Shown: positions 1-7,139 of the stretch, in pieces | How positions within the stretch are numbered: position 1 is the first letter of the stretch | Layout: every line of letters starts with the position of its first letter | DNA from: DATBDM01 sp036269915 | GTDB lineage: Bacteria; Actinomycetota; Thermoleophilia; Solirubrobacterales; Solirubrobacteraceae | Reading direction: 5' to 3' | DNA: 11,327 bases | Assembly: GCA_036269915.1 (NCBI GenBank) | Contig: DATBDM010000278.1 | Location: 1-11,327 of the forward strand | Notes under the pieces: model-generated | Database searches by the model: none | Seen by the model: the letters and a program-made list of their open reading frames with translations, nothing else | What the model was told of the DNA's origin: nothing | Program-made: the position numbers and the translations under genes

Positions 1-60
1 CGCCACGGGCGCGGCCGCGAGCGCGCCCACACAGGAGAGGAGGATGAGCGCCCGCCGCAC
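1..60 (-). CDS. N-terminus of an exported protein (partial)
   Basis: Reading the minus strand from a GTG at 60-58 gives 20 uninterrupted codons that run off the left edge: MRRALILLSCVGALAAAPVA. Two arginines followed by a hydrophobic, alanine-rich stretch is the layout of a Sec signal peptide, so the product is probably secreted or membrane-anchored. A Cys at residue 10 follows LLS, but it lies very early and position -2 is Leu rather than a small residue, so a lipoprotein box is unlikely. The start is supported by a -10 hexamer TACGAT eight bases upstream with a TTG-type -35 seventeen bases before that, in the short gap after the ABC-F gene. The mature protein is outside the window, so no function can be given. 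Confidence 0.6.
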   Translation of the reverse strand, partial: MRRALILLSCVGALAAAPVA

Positions 61-68
61 GGCGCGGG

Positions 69-97
69 ATCGTACGGACCGGCGGTCAGGAAAGCAA
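69..97 (-). promoter_or_regulatory. Promoter for the exported-protein gene, apparently leaderless
   Basis: On the minus strand TTGCTT (97-92) and TACGAT (74-69) are separated by 17 bases, matching the TTGnnn/TAnnnT layout of a housekeeping sigma-70/SigA promoter. The -10 ends eight bases before the GTG at 60, so transcription would begin at or next to the start codon. No Shine-Dalgarno sequence fits between them. It is the only -10 in the window for which I also found a recognisable -35. Confidence 0.5.
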
Positions 98-102
98 AGC
101 GA

Positions 103-1971
<1,869 letters not shown>

Positions 1972-1978
1972 GTCATCG

Positions 1979-1984
1979 AGGATA
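1979..1984 (-). promoter_or_regulatory. -10 hexamer of the ABC-F gene (leaderless)
   Basis: TATCCT on the minus strand ends seven bases before the GTG start at 1971. No Shine-Dalgarno sequence lies between, so the transcript would be leaderless. I saw no convincing -35. The hexamer sits in the 19-bp gap to the divergent LRR gene, close to that gene's own start, so initiation of the two genes may interfere. Confidence 0.45.
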
Positions 1985-1990
1985 GGCGGC

Positions 1991-2665
1991 GTGACGCCGT
2001 TCCCCCACGACCCGGAGCTCGAGGAGCTGTACGTCTACGAGCGCGGCCTGACCGAGCTCCCGGACGACCTCCCGCAGCGCCTGCCGCGGCTGCGGACCCT
2101 CGACCTGGGCCACAACGCGCTGACCGGGGTCCCGGCCTCGTTGGGATCGCTGCGCGGGCTCGACGTGCTCTACCTGCACGACAACGCGCTGACCTCGGTA
2201 CCGGCGACGCTCGGGCAGCTGGAGCGCCTGACGCTGCTCACGCTGCAGGAGAACCGCCTCGGGGCGGTGCCGCCCGAGCTGGGCGACCTCGGCGCGCTGA
2301 TCGAGCTCAAGCTCGCCGACAACGCGCTGACCGAGCTGCCGGGCGAGCTCGGCCGGCTGGCCGCGCTGCGCGAGCTGCACCTGCGCGGCAACCGGCTGGA
2401 GTCGGTGCCCGCGGAGCTCGGGGCGCTCGCCGGCCTGCGCCACCTCGACCTGCGCGACAACCGGCTCGCGACGCTGCCGGAGTCCTTCGCCGCCCTGCAT
2501 CGCCTGCGCGTGCTCGACCTGCGCGCGAACCCGCTCGAGCGCCTTCCCGACGGCCTCGGCTCGCTTCCGGCACTCGAGAAGCTCGACCTGCGCTGGACGG
2601 GGTACGCGCCGCCGCCGACGCTGCTGGAGCGCCTGCGCGCCTCGGGCTGCGTGGTGCGGCTCTGA
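1991..2665 (+). CDS. Leucine-rich-repeat protein
   Basis: A 224-residue protein made almost wholly of leucine-rich repeats. After an N-terminal repeat-like segment (about 10-33) there are seven consecutive repeats of exactly 23 residues (34-56, 57-79, 80-102, 103-125, 126-148, 149-171, 172-194). Each follows LxxLxLxxNxLxxLPxxLGxLxx, with Val replacing the Leu before Pro in several copies, and a degenerate cap (195-224) ends the protein. The LP-containing 23-mer is the pattern of bacterial and plant-like intracellular LRR proteins. There is no signal peptide or membrane segment, so a cytoplasmic protein-binding role is likely, with partner unknown. The chosen GTG lies nine bases after a GAGG. 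An ATG at 1958 in the same frame also has GAGG nine bases upstream, would add 11 residues, and would overlap the start of the divergent ABC-F gene. The start is therefore uncertain while the frame is secure. Confidence 0.85.
   Translation: MTPFPHDPELEELYVYERGLTELPDDLPQRLPRLRTLDLGHNALTGVPASLGSLRGLDVLYLHDNALTSVPATLGQLERLTLLTLQENRLGAVPPELGDLGALIELKLADNALTELPGELGRLAALRELHLRGNRLESVPAELGALAGLRHLDLRDNRLATLPESFAALHRLRVLDLRANPLERLPDGLGSLPALEKLDLRWTGYAPPPTLLERLRASGCVVRL
2090..2572 (+). repeat. Seven tandem 69-bp coding repeats (LRR units)
   Basis: Seven in-frame units of 69 bp encode the 23-residue leucine-rich repeats, with no insertion or deletion between units. The DNA copies are diverged, but blocks such as CTCGACCTGCGCG and AACGCGCTGACC recur at the 69-bp period, showing descent by tandem duplication. 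The repeat number could change by recombination. Confidence 0.8.
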
Positions 2666-2680
2666 ACGGGTCGGTCGCAA

Positions 2681-2808
2681 CCGGCGAACCGCGGCTGGGT
2701 ACGGAGTCGGCGCTCCCGCCGGCGCGGCCCAGTTTCGCCGGATACGTCAGCCCTGACGGTGATGCGTCGGGCGAAACAGGTCACTGGGACACGCTTCGCC
2801 GGACGCGT
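2681..2808. other. Folded intergenic element with alternating inverted repeats
   Basis: The 272-bp stretch 2666-2937 has no convincing gene. Within it an 8-mer alternates in orientation: CCGGCGAA (2681-2688), TTCGCCGG (2734-2741), GGGCGAAA (2769-2776) and TTCGCCGG (2795-2802). Position-by-position pairing gives a 14-position stem 2762-2775 with 2795-2808 (12 Watson-Crick pairs, one G-U, one G-G mismatch) around a 19-nt loop. A competing 7-bp stem TTTCGCC/GGCGAAA (2733-2739 with 2770-2776) encloses the small hairpin CGTCA-GCCC-TGACG (2745-2758). Because 2770-2775 belongs to both long stems, only one can form at a time. This resembles an attenuator or riboswitch expression platform, but an operator array or a palindromic repeat element is equally possible. 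I recognise no known riboswitch core. Confidence 0.4.
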
Positions 2809-2861
2809 TGCGCCGACGAGGGCGCGACCGACAAGTGCGACCACCAGCCGGGGTTGGCGAT

Positions 2862-2885
2862 CGTCCCGACCACACGTCGGCGACG
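2862..2885. other. Hairpin upstream of the small membrane-protein gene
   Basis: CGTCCCGAC (2862-2870) pairs with GTCGGCGACG (2876-2885) in nine base pairs interrupted by one bulged C, closing a CACAC loop. It ends 52 bp before the ATG at 2938. No T-run follows on either strand, so it is not a standard terminator. It could be part of the same cis-acting region as the repeats upstream. Confidence 0.35.
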
Positions 2886-2922
2886 CCGCGCAGCCGGCAC
2901 GCTCACACGCTCACGAGTTGAC

Positions 2923-2928
2923 TATCCT
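2923..2928 (+). promoter_or_regulatory. -10 hexamer of the small membrane-protein gene
   Basis: TATCCT ends nine bases before the ATG at 2938, which would give a transcript with at most a few untranslated bases. It is identical to the ABC-F -10. TTGACT (2918-2923) overlaps it and is too close to be its -35. If this promoter is used, the folded stretch upstream acts as DNA, or belongs to the LRR transcript, rather than as a leader of this gene. Confidence 0.4.
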
Positions 2929-2937
2929 CCCGAAGCG

Positions 2938-3210
2938 ATGACCAGTCGCGCCGTCCGCACCGCGTTCTTCACGCTCGTCGCCGTGCTCGCCTCCGCTCCG
3001 GTGGCGCTCGCGCACGACGGCGGCGAGGGCTGGTGGGGCGAGACCGACGACAAGGTCGTCACCAACGCCGGCTTCATCATCATCGCCGCGTTTCCGCTGC
3101 TGATCCTGATCCTGTCGCTGATCATGTGGCGGCTGGACAAGCGCAAGGACCGCCGCAAGGCGGCAGCCAAGGCCCGCGCCTCCCGCGCGGACCTGCGCGG
3201 CGGCTGGTAG
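2938..3210 (+). CDS. Small secreted/anchored membrane protein of unknown function
   Basis: A 90-residue protein I do not recognise. Residues 1-25 form a signal peptide: Arg at 4 and 7, a hydrophobic core, and AxA-type residues before His26. A short acidic, Trp-containing segment follows (HDGGEGWWGETDDK, 26-39), which would lie outside the membrane. One membrane helix spans about 44-66 (GFIIIAAFPLLILILSLIMW), and a strongly basic tail (67-90, KRKDRRKAAAK) would face the cytoplasm, giving an Nout-Cin topology after cleavage. If the signal is not cleaved, it is a two-helix hairpin protein. The ATG is preferred because it begins the signal peptide and follows a -10 element. The gene has its own promoter and a strong terminator region after it, so it looks monocistronic. 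His26 next to acidic residues could bind metal, but this is speculative. Confidence 0.75.
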   Translation: MTSRAVRTAFFTLVAVLASAPVALAHDGGEGWWGETDDKVVTNAGFIIIAAFPLLILILSLIMWRLDKRKDRRKAAAKARASRADLRGGW

Positions 3211-3289
3211 CCGCTTCTTCACACCCGCCGGCCCGGCGGCCATCAGGCTTGCGGGAGCGAGAGACCCTCCTCCTCCATCTCGCGTCCCG

Positions 3290-3326
3290 ACGACGGCCCC
3301 GGCTCTCCCCCGGGGCCGTCGTGTTT
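3290..3326 (+). terminator. Strong intrinsic terminator
   Basis: ACGACGGCCCCGG (3290-3302) and its perfect complement CCGGGGCCGTCGT (3310-3322) form a 13-bp GC-rich stem around a 7-nt loop, followed by GTTT. This is a good Rho-independent terminator for the small membrane-protein gene, 80 bp after its stop. A smaller GC hairpin (CCGCCGG...CCGGCGG region, about 3226-3240) precedes it. The remainder of 3211-3337 shows no gene. Confidence 0.75.
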
Positions 3327-3331
3327 AAGGT
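3326..3331 (+). promoter_or_regulatory. -10 hexamer of the crotonase gene (leaderless)
   Basis: TAAGGT ends six bases before the ATG at 3338, with no Shine-Dalgarno sequence between, so the transcript should be leaderless. Its first T is the last T of the upstream terminator's run, so termination and initiation are packed against each other. No -35 is evident, since the -35 position falls in the terminator loop. Confidence 0.5.
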
Positions 3332-3337
3332 CCGTCC

Positions 3338-4093
3338 ATGGTCCGCTACGAGCGGCGGGGCGCGGCGGCCCTGCTCACGATCGACCGCCCCGACCGGCGC
3401 AACGCCGTCGACGGCGCCACCGCCGCGGCGCTCGCCGAGCACCTCGACGCCTTCGAGGCCGACGACGGCGCGCGTGTGCTCGTGCTCACCGGCGCGGGGG
3501 ACGAGGCGTTCTGCGCCGGCGCCGACCTCAAGGCGATCGGCACGCTCGACGCCGACGCGCCCGGCGGCCCGCTCGGCTTCACCCGCCGGATCCCGTCCAA
3601 GCCGGCGATCGCCGCGGTCGAGGGCTGGTGCCTGGCGGGCGGGCTCGAGCTCGCGCTCTGGTGCGACCTCCGGATCGCCTCCGAGACGGCCACCTTCGGC
3701 TGCGCGGAGCGCCGCTGGGGCGTGCCGCTGATCGACGGCGGCACCCAGCGGCTGCCGCGGATCGTCGGGCTCGGTCGCGCGCTCGACCTGGTCCTCTCGG
3801 GCCGCATGGTCGCCGCCGAGGAGGCGCTCGCGATCGGCCTCGTCACCGAGCTCGTGAGACCCGGCGTCGCGGTCGAGCGGGCGCTCGCGCTGGCCGAGAC
3901 GCTCGCCGCCTTCCCGCAGGAGACGATGCTCTCCGACCGCGAGGCCGCGCTCGCCGCGCACGGCCTGCCGCTCGAGCAGGGCCTCGCGCTCGAGGCCCGT
4001 CTCGGCCGCGAGCGCATCGCCGCCGCCGCCCGCGGCGCCGCCCGCTTCGCCGCCGGCGAGGGACGTGGCGGACGGGGCGTCGCGGACAGGTAG
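3338..4093 (+). CDS. Enoyl-CoA hydratase/isomerase family protein (crotonase fold)
   Basis: A 251-residue protein of normal length for the crotonase family, whose members hydrate, isomerise or otherwise process acyl-CoA thioesters. Residues 12-22 (LLTIDRPDRRN) and 57-65 (AFCAGADLK) are the family signature, the latter supplying one oxyanion-hole amide. The central motif GWCLAGGLELALWCD (96-110) supplies the second, and FGCAERRWGV (120-129) follows. Glu104 and Glu124 align with the two catalytic glutamates of rat enoyl-CoA hydratase, so true hydratase activity is plausible. GGTQRLPRIVG (134-144) is also typical. The C-terminus ends in an Ala/Gly/Arg-rich tail. The next gene starts 37 bases after the stop on the same strand, suggesting joint action on acyl-CoA substrates. 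Sequence alone cannot fix chain length or choose between beta-oxidation and a dedicated lipid pathway. Confidence 0.9.
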   Translation: MVRYERRGAAALLTIDRPDRRNAVDGATAAALAEHLDAFEADDGARVLVLTGAGDEAFCAGADLKAIGTLDADAPGGPLGFTRRIPSKPAIAAVEGWCLAGGLELALWCDLRIASETATFGCAERRWGVPLIDGGTQRLPRIVGLGRALDLVLSGRMVAAEEALAIGLVTELVRPGVAVERALALAETLAAFPQETMLSDREAALAAHGLPLEQGLALEARLGRERIAAAARGAARFAAGEGRGGRGVADR

Positions 4094-4096
4094 GGT
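4091..4096 (+). promoter_or_regulatory. Possible internal -10 element overlapping the crotonase stop
   Basis: TAGGGT fits TAnnnT, and its first three bases are the TAG stop of the crotonase gene. Initiation about seven bases downstream would give a short leader carrying the Shine-Dalgarno sequence of the next gene, letting the reductase be expressed apart from the crotonase. No -35 was recognised, so this is weak. Confidence 0.25.
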
Positions 4097-4117
4097 TGCC
4101 GCCAAGGTCACGGCACC

Positions 4118-4125
4118 AGGGAGAG
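4118..4125 (+). promoter_or_regulatory. Ribosome binding site that fixes a TTG start
   Basis: AGGGAGAG lies five bases before the TTG at 4131 and is the clearest Shine-Dalgarno sequence in the window. It selects this TTG over the in-frame GTG at 4065, which lies inside the crotonase gene. It also rules out the out-of-frame ATG at 4126, which is followed after one codon by TGA. Confidence 0.6.
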
Positions 4126-4130
4126 ATGCG

Positions 4131-6116
4131 TTGAGCTACTTCGTCACCGGCGCGACCGGGTTCATCGGGCGCCACCTCGTCGGGCAGTTGCTCGAGCGGG
4201 AGGGCGACATCCACGTGCTCGTACGCGAGGGCTCGATGGACCGGTTGAACGAGCTGATCGAGCGCTGGGGCCCCGAGGCGCAGACGCGCGTCAAGCCGGT
4301 GCTCGGCGACCTGTCGCAGCCGCTGCTCGGCGTCGACGAGGCGACCCGCGACCAGCTGCGCGGCAACGTCGAGCACTTCTTCCACCTTGCCGCGCTCTAC
4401 GACATGGCCGCGGACGACGAGCGCAACGAGGAGTCCAACGTCGGCGGGACGCAGAACACGATCGACCTCGCCAACGACATCAAGCCCGAGCACTTCCACT
4501 ACGCATCCTCGATCGCCGTCGCGGGCACCTACGACGGCCACTTCACCGAGGACATGTTCGACGAGGGCCAGGAGCTGCCGCACTCCTACCACCGGACCAA
4601 GTTCGAGGCCGAGAAGCTCGTCCGCAACCACCTCGGCGTGCCCTGGCGGATCTACCGCCCGGCGATCGTCGTCGGTAACTCCAAGACCGGCGAGATGGAC
4701 AAGATCGACGGGCCGTACTACTTCTTCAAGGCCGTCCAGAAGGTCCGCTACGCGCTGCCGCAGTGGTTCCCGCTGATCTCGATCGAGTGGGGCAAGACCA
4801 ACATCGTCCCGGTCGACTACGTGGCCGCCGCGATGGACCACATCGCCCACGAGGACGGCCTCGACGGGCAGGCGTTCCACCTCGTCAACCCGAAGCCGCA
4901 GAAGTCGGGCGACGTCCTCAACCTCTTCGCCGGCTCCGCCCACGCCCCGCACGCGGTCATGCGGATCGACAAGAAGATGACCGACATGATGCCCAAGGGC
5001 GTCGTGCGTTACGCGATGCAGATCCCGGCGCTGCAGGGGATCCGCAACAGCTTCCTCGCCGACCTCGGCATCCCGTCGGACGTGATGGAGCACATCGGGC
5101 TCGTGCCGCAGTTCGACGCGCGCGACACCAAGCGCGCGCTCGCCGGCTCGGGCATCGAGATCCCGCCGCTCGAGTCCTACAGCGACAAGCTCTGGGACTA
5201 CTGGGAGCGCCACCTCGACCCGGACCTCTTCAAGGACCGCTCCTTCGAGGGCGCGGTCAACGGCAGGACCGTGATCATCACGGGCGGCTCGAGCGGCATC
5301 GGCGCCGCCGCCGCGCACAAGATCGCGGCCGCCGGCGGGATCCCGATCCTCGTCGCGCGCACGCAGGAGAAGCTCGACGAGGTCGTCAAGGAGATCCAGG
5401 ACAAGGGCGGCACCGCCTACGCCTACTCGGCCGACCTGTCCGACATGGACGCGATCGAGGCGGTGACCGAGAAGATCTTCGCCGACCACGCATCCGTCGA
5501 CATCCTCGTCAACAGCGCGGGGCGCTCGATCCGCCGCGGCGTGAAGCTGTCCTACGACCGCTTCCACGACTACGAGCGCACGATCCGCCTGAACTACCTC
5601 GGCGCGGTCAAGATGATCCTCGGCGTGCTGCCGCACATGACCGAGCGCAAGTCCGGCCACATCGTCAACGTCTCCTCGATCGGCGCGCAGACGAACCCGC
5701 CGCGCTTCTCGGCCTACGTCGCGTCGAAGGCCGCACTCGACGCGTTCACCCGCGTCGTCAGCTCGGAGACGATCGGCGACAACGTCACCTTCACGACAAT
5801 CCACATGCCGCTCGTGAAGACGCCGATGATCGCCCCGACGAAGATGTACGACTCGTTCCCGACGATCACGCCCGACGAGGCCGCCGACCTCGTCTGCGAG
5901 GCGATCCGCGCGAAGCCCAAGACGATCAACACGCGCCTGGGGACGTTCGGCGAGGTGCTCTACGCGATCGCGCCGAAGGCAGTCGACCAGATCCTCCACA
6001 TGGCCTACAAGGTCTTCCCGGAGTCAGCGGCCGCGAGCGGCAAGAAGGACCCGTCGGAGAAGGCCTCGGGCGAGGCGACCGCGCTCGCCTACCTCATGCG
6101 TGGCGTGCACTGGTAG
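4131..6116 (+). CDS. Two-domain SDR oxidoreductase, acyl-CoA reductase-like
   Basis: With the TTG start the protein has 661 residues and two fused Rossmann domains. The N-terminal half (about 1-370) is an extended short-chain dehydrogenase with TGATGFIG at 6-13 and catalytic Tyr153-xxx-Lys157, related to the fatty acyl reductase (male-sterility) branch. The C-terminal half (about 378-625) is a classical SDR with TGGSSGIG at 384-391, an NSAG variant of the NNAG motif, a catalytic Ser in VNVSSIG, and Tyr529-xxx-Lys533. It resembles the acyl-CoA reductase Acr1. This architecture and length match mycobacterial AcrA1 (Rv3391), annotated as a multifunctional acyl-CoA reductase, so reduction of long acyl-CoA or acyl-ACP to aldehyde or alcohol is the likely role. 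Both active sites look complete. It follows the crotonase by 37 bases, probably in one operon, and its 3' end overlaps the convergent kinase gene by 23 bp. The exact substrate is inferred. Confidence 0.88.
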   Translation: MSYFVTGATGFIGRHLVGQLLEREGDIHVLVREGSMDRLNELIERWGPEAQTRVKPVLGDLSQPLLGVDEATRDQLRGNVEHFFHLAALYDMAADDERNEESNVGGTQNTIDLANDIKPEHFHYASSIAVAGTYDGHFTEDMFDEGQELPHSYHRTKFEAEKLVRNHLGVPWRIYRPAIVVGNSKTGEMDKIDGPYYFFKAVQKVRYALPQWFPLISIEWGKTNIVPVDYVAAAMDHIAHEDGLDGQAFHLVNPKPQKSGDVLNLFAGSAHAPHAVMRIDKKMTDMMPKGVVRYAMQIPALQGIRNSFLADLGIPSDVMEHIGLVPQFDARDTKRALAGSGIEIPPLESYSDKLWDYWERHLDPDLFKDRSFEGAVNGRTVIITGGSSGIGAAAAHKIAAAGGIPILVARTQEKLDEVVKEIQDKGGTAYAYSADLSDMDAIEAVTEKIFADHASVDILVNSAGRSIRRGVKLSYDRFHDYERTIRLNYLGAVKMILGVLPHMTERKSGHIVNVSSIGAQTNPPRFSAYVASKAALDAFTRVVSSETIGDNVTFTTIHMPLVKTPMIAPTKMYDSFPTITPDEAADLVCEAIRAKPKTINTRLGTFGEVLYAIAPKAVDQILHMAYKVFPESAAASGKKDPSEKASGEATALAYLMRGVHW

Positions 6117-7071
6117 CCGCGTCGCGCGCGAGCAGGGCGGCGCCGGTGGCGCCGCCCAGGTCGCCGAGCGTCGCGCCGAGGATCGCCGGCGGCTCCTCGT
6201 CGCGGAACAGGTGCGGCTGCATCGCCTCCCGGATGCGCTGCACGTAGGGCTCGCCGAGCTTGTCGCCGAGGCCGCCGCCGATGATCACCGCCTCGACGTC
6301 GAGCAGGTTGATCGCCGAGCCGACTCCGGCGCCGAGCGCCGCGATCGCGCGGTCGACGAGGCGGCCGGCGAGCGCGTCCTCCTCGCGCAGCGCCCTGCGC
6401 CAGACGCCGGAGGTCAGCCGCGTGCGGCCGCGCTCGCGCATCAGATCGAAGAGCAGGGTCTTGTGGCCGCCGTCGACCTCGGCACGCGCCTTGACCTCCA
6501 TCTGCCCGCGGCCCGCGTAGGCCTCCATGCAGCCGTGGCGGCCGCAGCCGCACAGCGCGCCGTTCTGCTTGACGACGACGTGGCCGATCTCCCCCGCCGC
6601 GCCACGTCCGCGCCACATGTCACCGTCGAGCACGATGCCGCCGCCGACGCCCGTGCCCCAGAAGACGCCGAGCATGTCGCGGTACGGCCGGCCGGCGCCG
6701 AGCTCGTACTCGGCGAGCGTGCCGGCGTCGACGTCGTTGCCAAGCGCGACGATCGGCGTGCCGAGCGCCTCGACGAGCGCATTACGCAGGTCGAACGAGC
6801 CCTCCCACCCGGCGAGGTTGCGCGCGCCGGTCACCGTGCCCGCGGCGTCGTCGACCTTGCCGGGCGAGCCGACGCCGACCGCCTCGAGGTCGCTCGGCTC
6901 GAGGCCGGCCTCGGCCGCGGCCTCGGTCAGCGCGACCACGAGCTCCGCCGTGATGTCGGGCGGCCCACCCTTCACCGGGGTGATGTGGCGCGACTGCCCG
7001 CGCACGACCCCCTCGTCGTCGATGACGACGGCCTGGATCTTCGTCCCGCCCAGATCGATGCCTCCGCGCAT
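6094..7071 (-). CDS. ROK-family sugar kinase (glucokinase-like)
   Basis: A 325-residue member of the ROK family (repressor, ORF, kinase), most like an ATP-dependent glucokinase acting on cytoplasmic glucose or a related hexose. Phosphate-binding motif GIDLGGTK is at 4-11. Catalytic Asp113 lies in LGNDVDAGTLAE (110-121), and GTGVGGGIV is at 139-147. The ROK zinc site is complete, with His164 of GEIGHVVV and Cys174, Cys176 and Cys181 of CGCGRHGCMEAYAG (174-187). Glu183 of that motif contacts sugar in the family. IIGGG is at 263-267. There is no N-terminal helix-turn-helix, so it is a kinase rather than a NagC/XylR-type repressor. The ATG at 7071 is chosen because it directly precedes the first strand. 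Longer in-frame starts add a basic stretch with no homology. No clear Shine-Dalgarno sequence or close -10 was found. It converges on the reductase gene and stands divergent to the desaturase. Confidence 0.9.
   Translation of the reverse strand: MRGGIDLGGTKIQAVVIDDEGVVRGQSRHITPVKGGPPDITAELVVALTEAAAEAGLEPSDLEAVGVGSPGKVDDAAGTVTGARNLAGWEGSFDLRNALVEALGTPIVALGNDVDAGTLAEYELGAGRPYRDMLGVFWGTGVGGGIVLDGDMWRGRGAAGEIGHVVVKQNGALCGCGRHGCMEAYAGRGQMEVKARAEVDGGHKTLLFDLMRERGRTRLTSGVWRRALREEDALAGRLVDRAIAALGAGVGSAINLLDVEAVIIGGGLGDKLGEPYVQRIREAMQPHLFRDEEPPAILGATLGDLGGATGAALLARDAATSARHA
6135..6157 (+). terminator. GC-only hairpin just past the reductase stop, possible terminator
   Basis: GGGCGGCGCC (6135-6144) and GGCGCCGCCC (6148-6157) form a perfect 10-bp stem around a GGT loop, beginning 19 bases after the reductase stop. 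It lies inside the 3' coding end of the convergent kinase gene. No T-run follows, so it would be a U-less terminator of the kind proposed for actinobacteria, or simply a by-product of the Gly/Ala-rich kinase sequence. Confidence 0.35.
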
Positions 7072-7125
7072 GTGAGAGAGCTTGCCAGTTTCGACGGCGT
7101 GAGAACGGATATCAGGCGCGACCTG

Positions 7126-7131
7126 TACGGT
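7126..7131 (+). promoter_or_regulatory. -10 hexamer of the desaturase operon (leaderless)
   Basis: TACGGT ends eight bases before the GTG at 7140, with no Shine-Dalgarno sequence between. The surrounding GTACGGTAC is nearly palindromic, so TACCGT is present on the minus strand at 7133-7128 and might serve the divergent kinase gene with a leader of about 50 nt. The rest of the 68-bp intergenic gap shows nothing else definite. Confidence 0.45.
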
Positions 7132-7139
7132 ACGGCGCC

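Noticed and set aside
2776..2794. Sequence AGGTCACTGGGAC resembling part of a cobalamin riboswitch
   Set aside because: The conserved B12-box and the full GCCACTG core with its flanking helices are absent, so the resemblance is superficial.
2759..2941. 60-codon open frame in the intergenic stretch
   Set aside because: No ribosome binding site, basic low-complexity product, it coincides with the folded repeats, and it overlaps the start of the real membrane-protein gene.
4065..4130. Upstream GTG extension of the two-domain SDR by 22 residues
   Set aside because: It overlaps the crotonase coding region, lacks a binding site, and adds residues before a natural Rossmann strand. The TTG at 4131 has a strong AGGGAGAG five bases upstream.
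3843..5999. 718-residue open frame on the minus strand opposite the SDR gene
   Set aside because: It is low-complexity, rich in Asp/Arg/Val/Leu, and lies wholly antisense to a gene with clear catalytic motifs. Long antisense frames are expected from third-position G/C bias.
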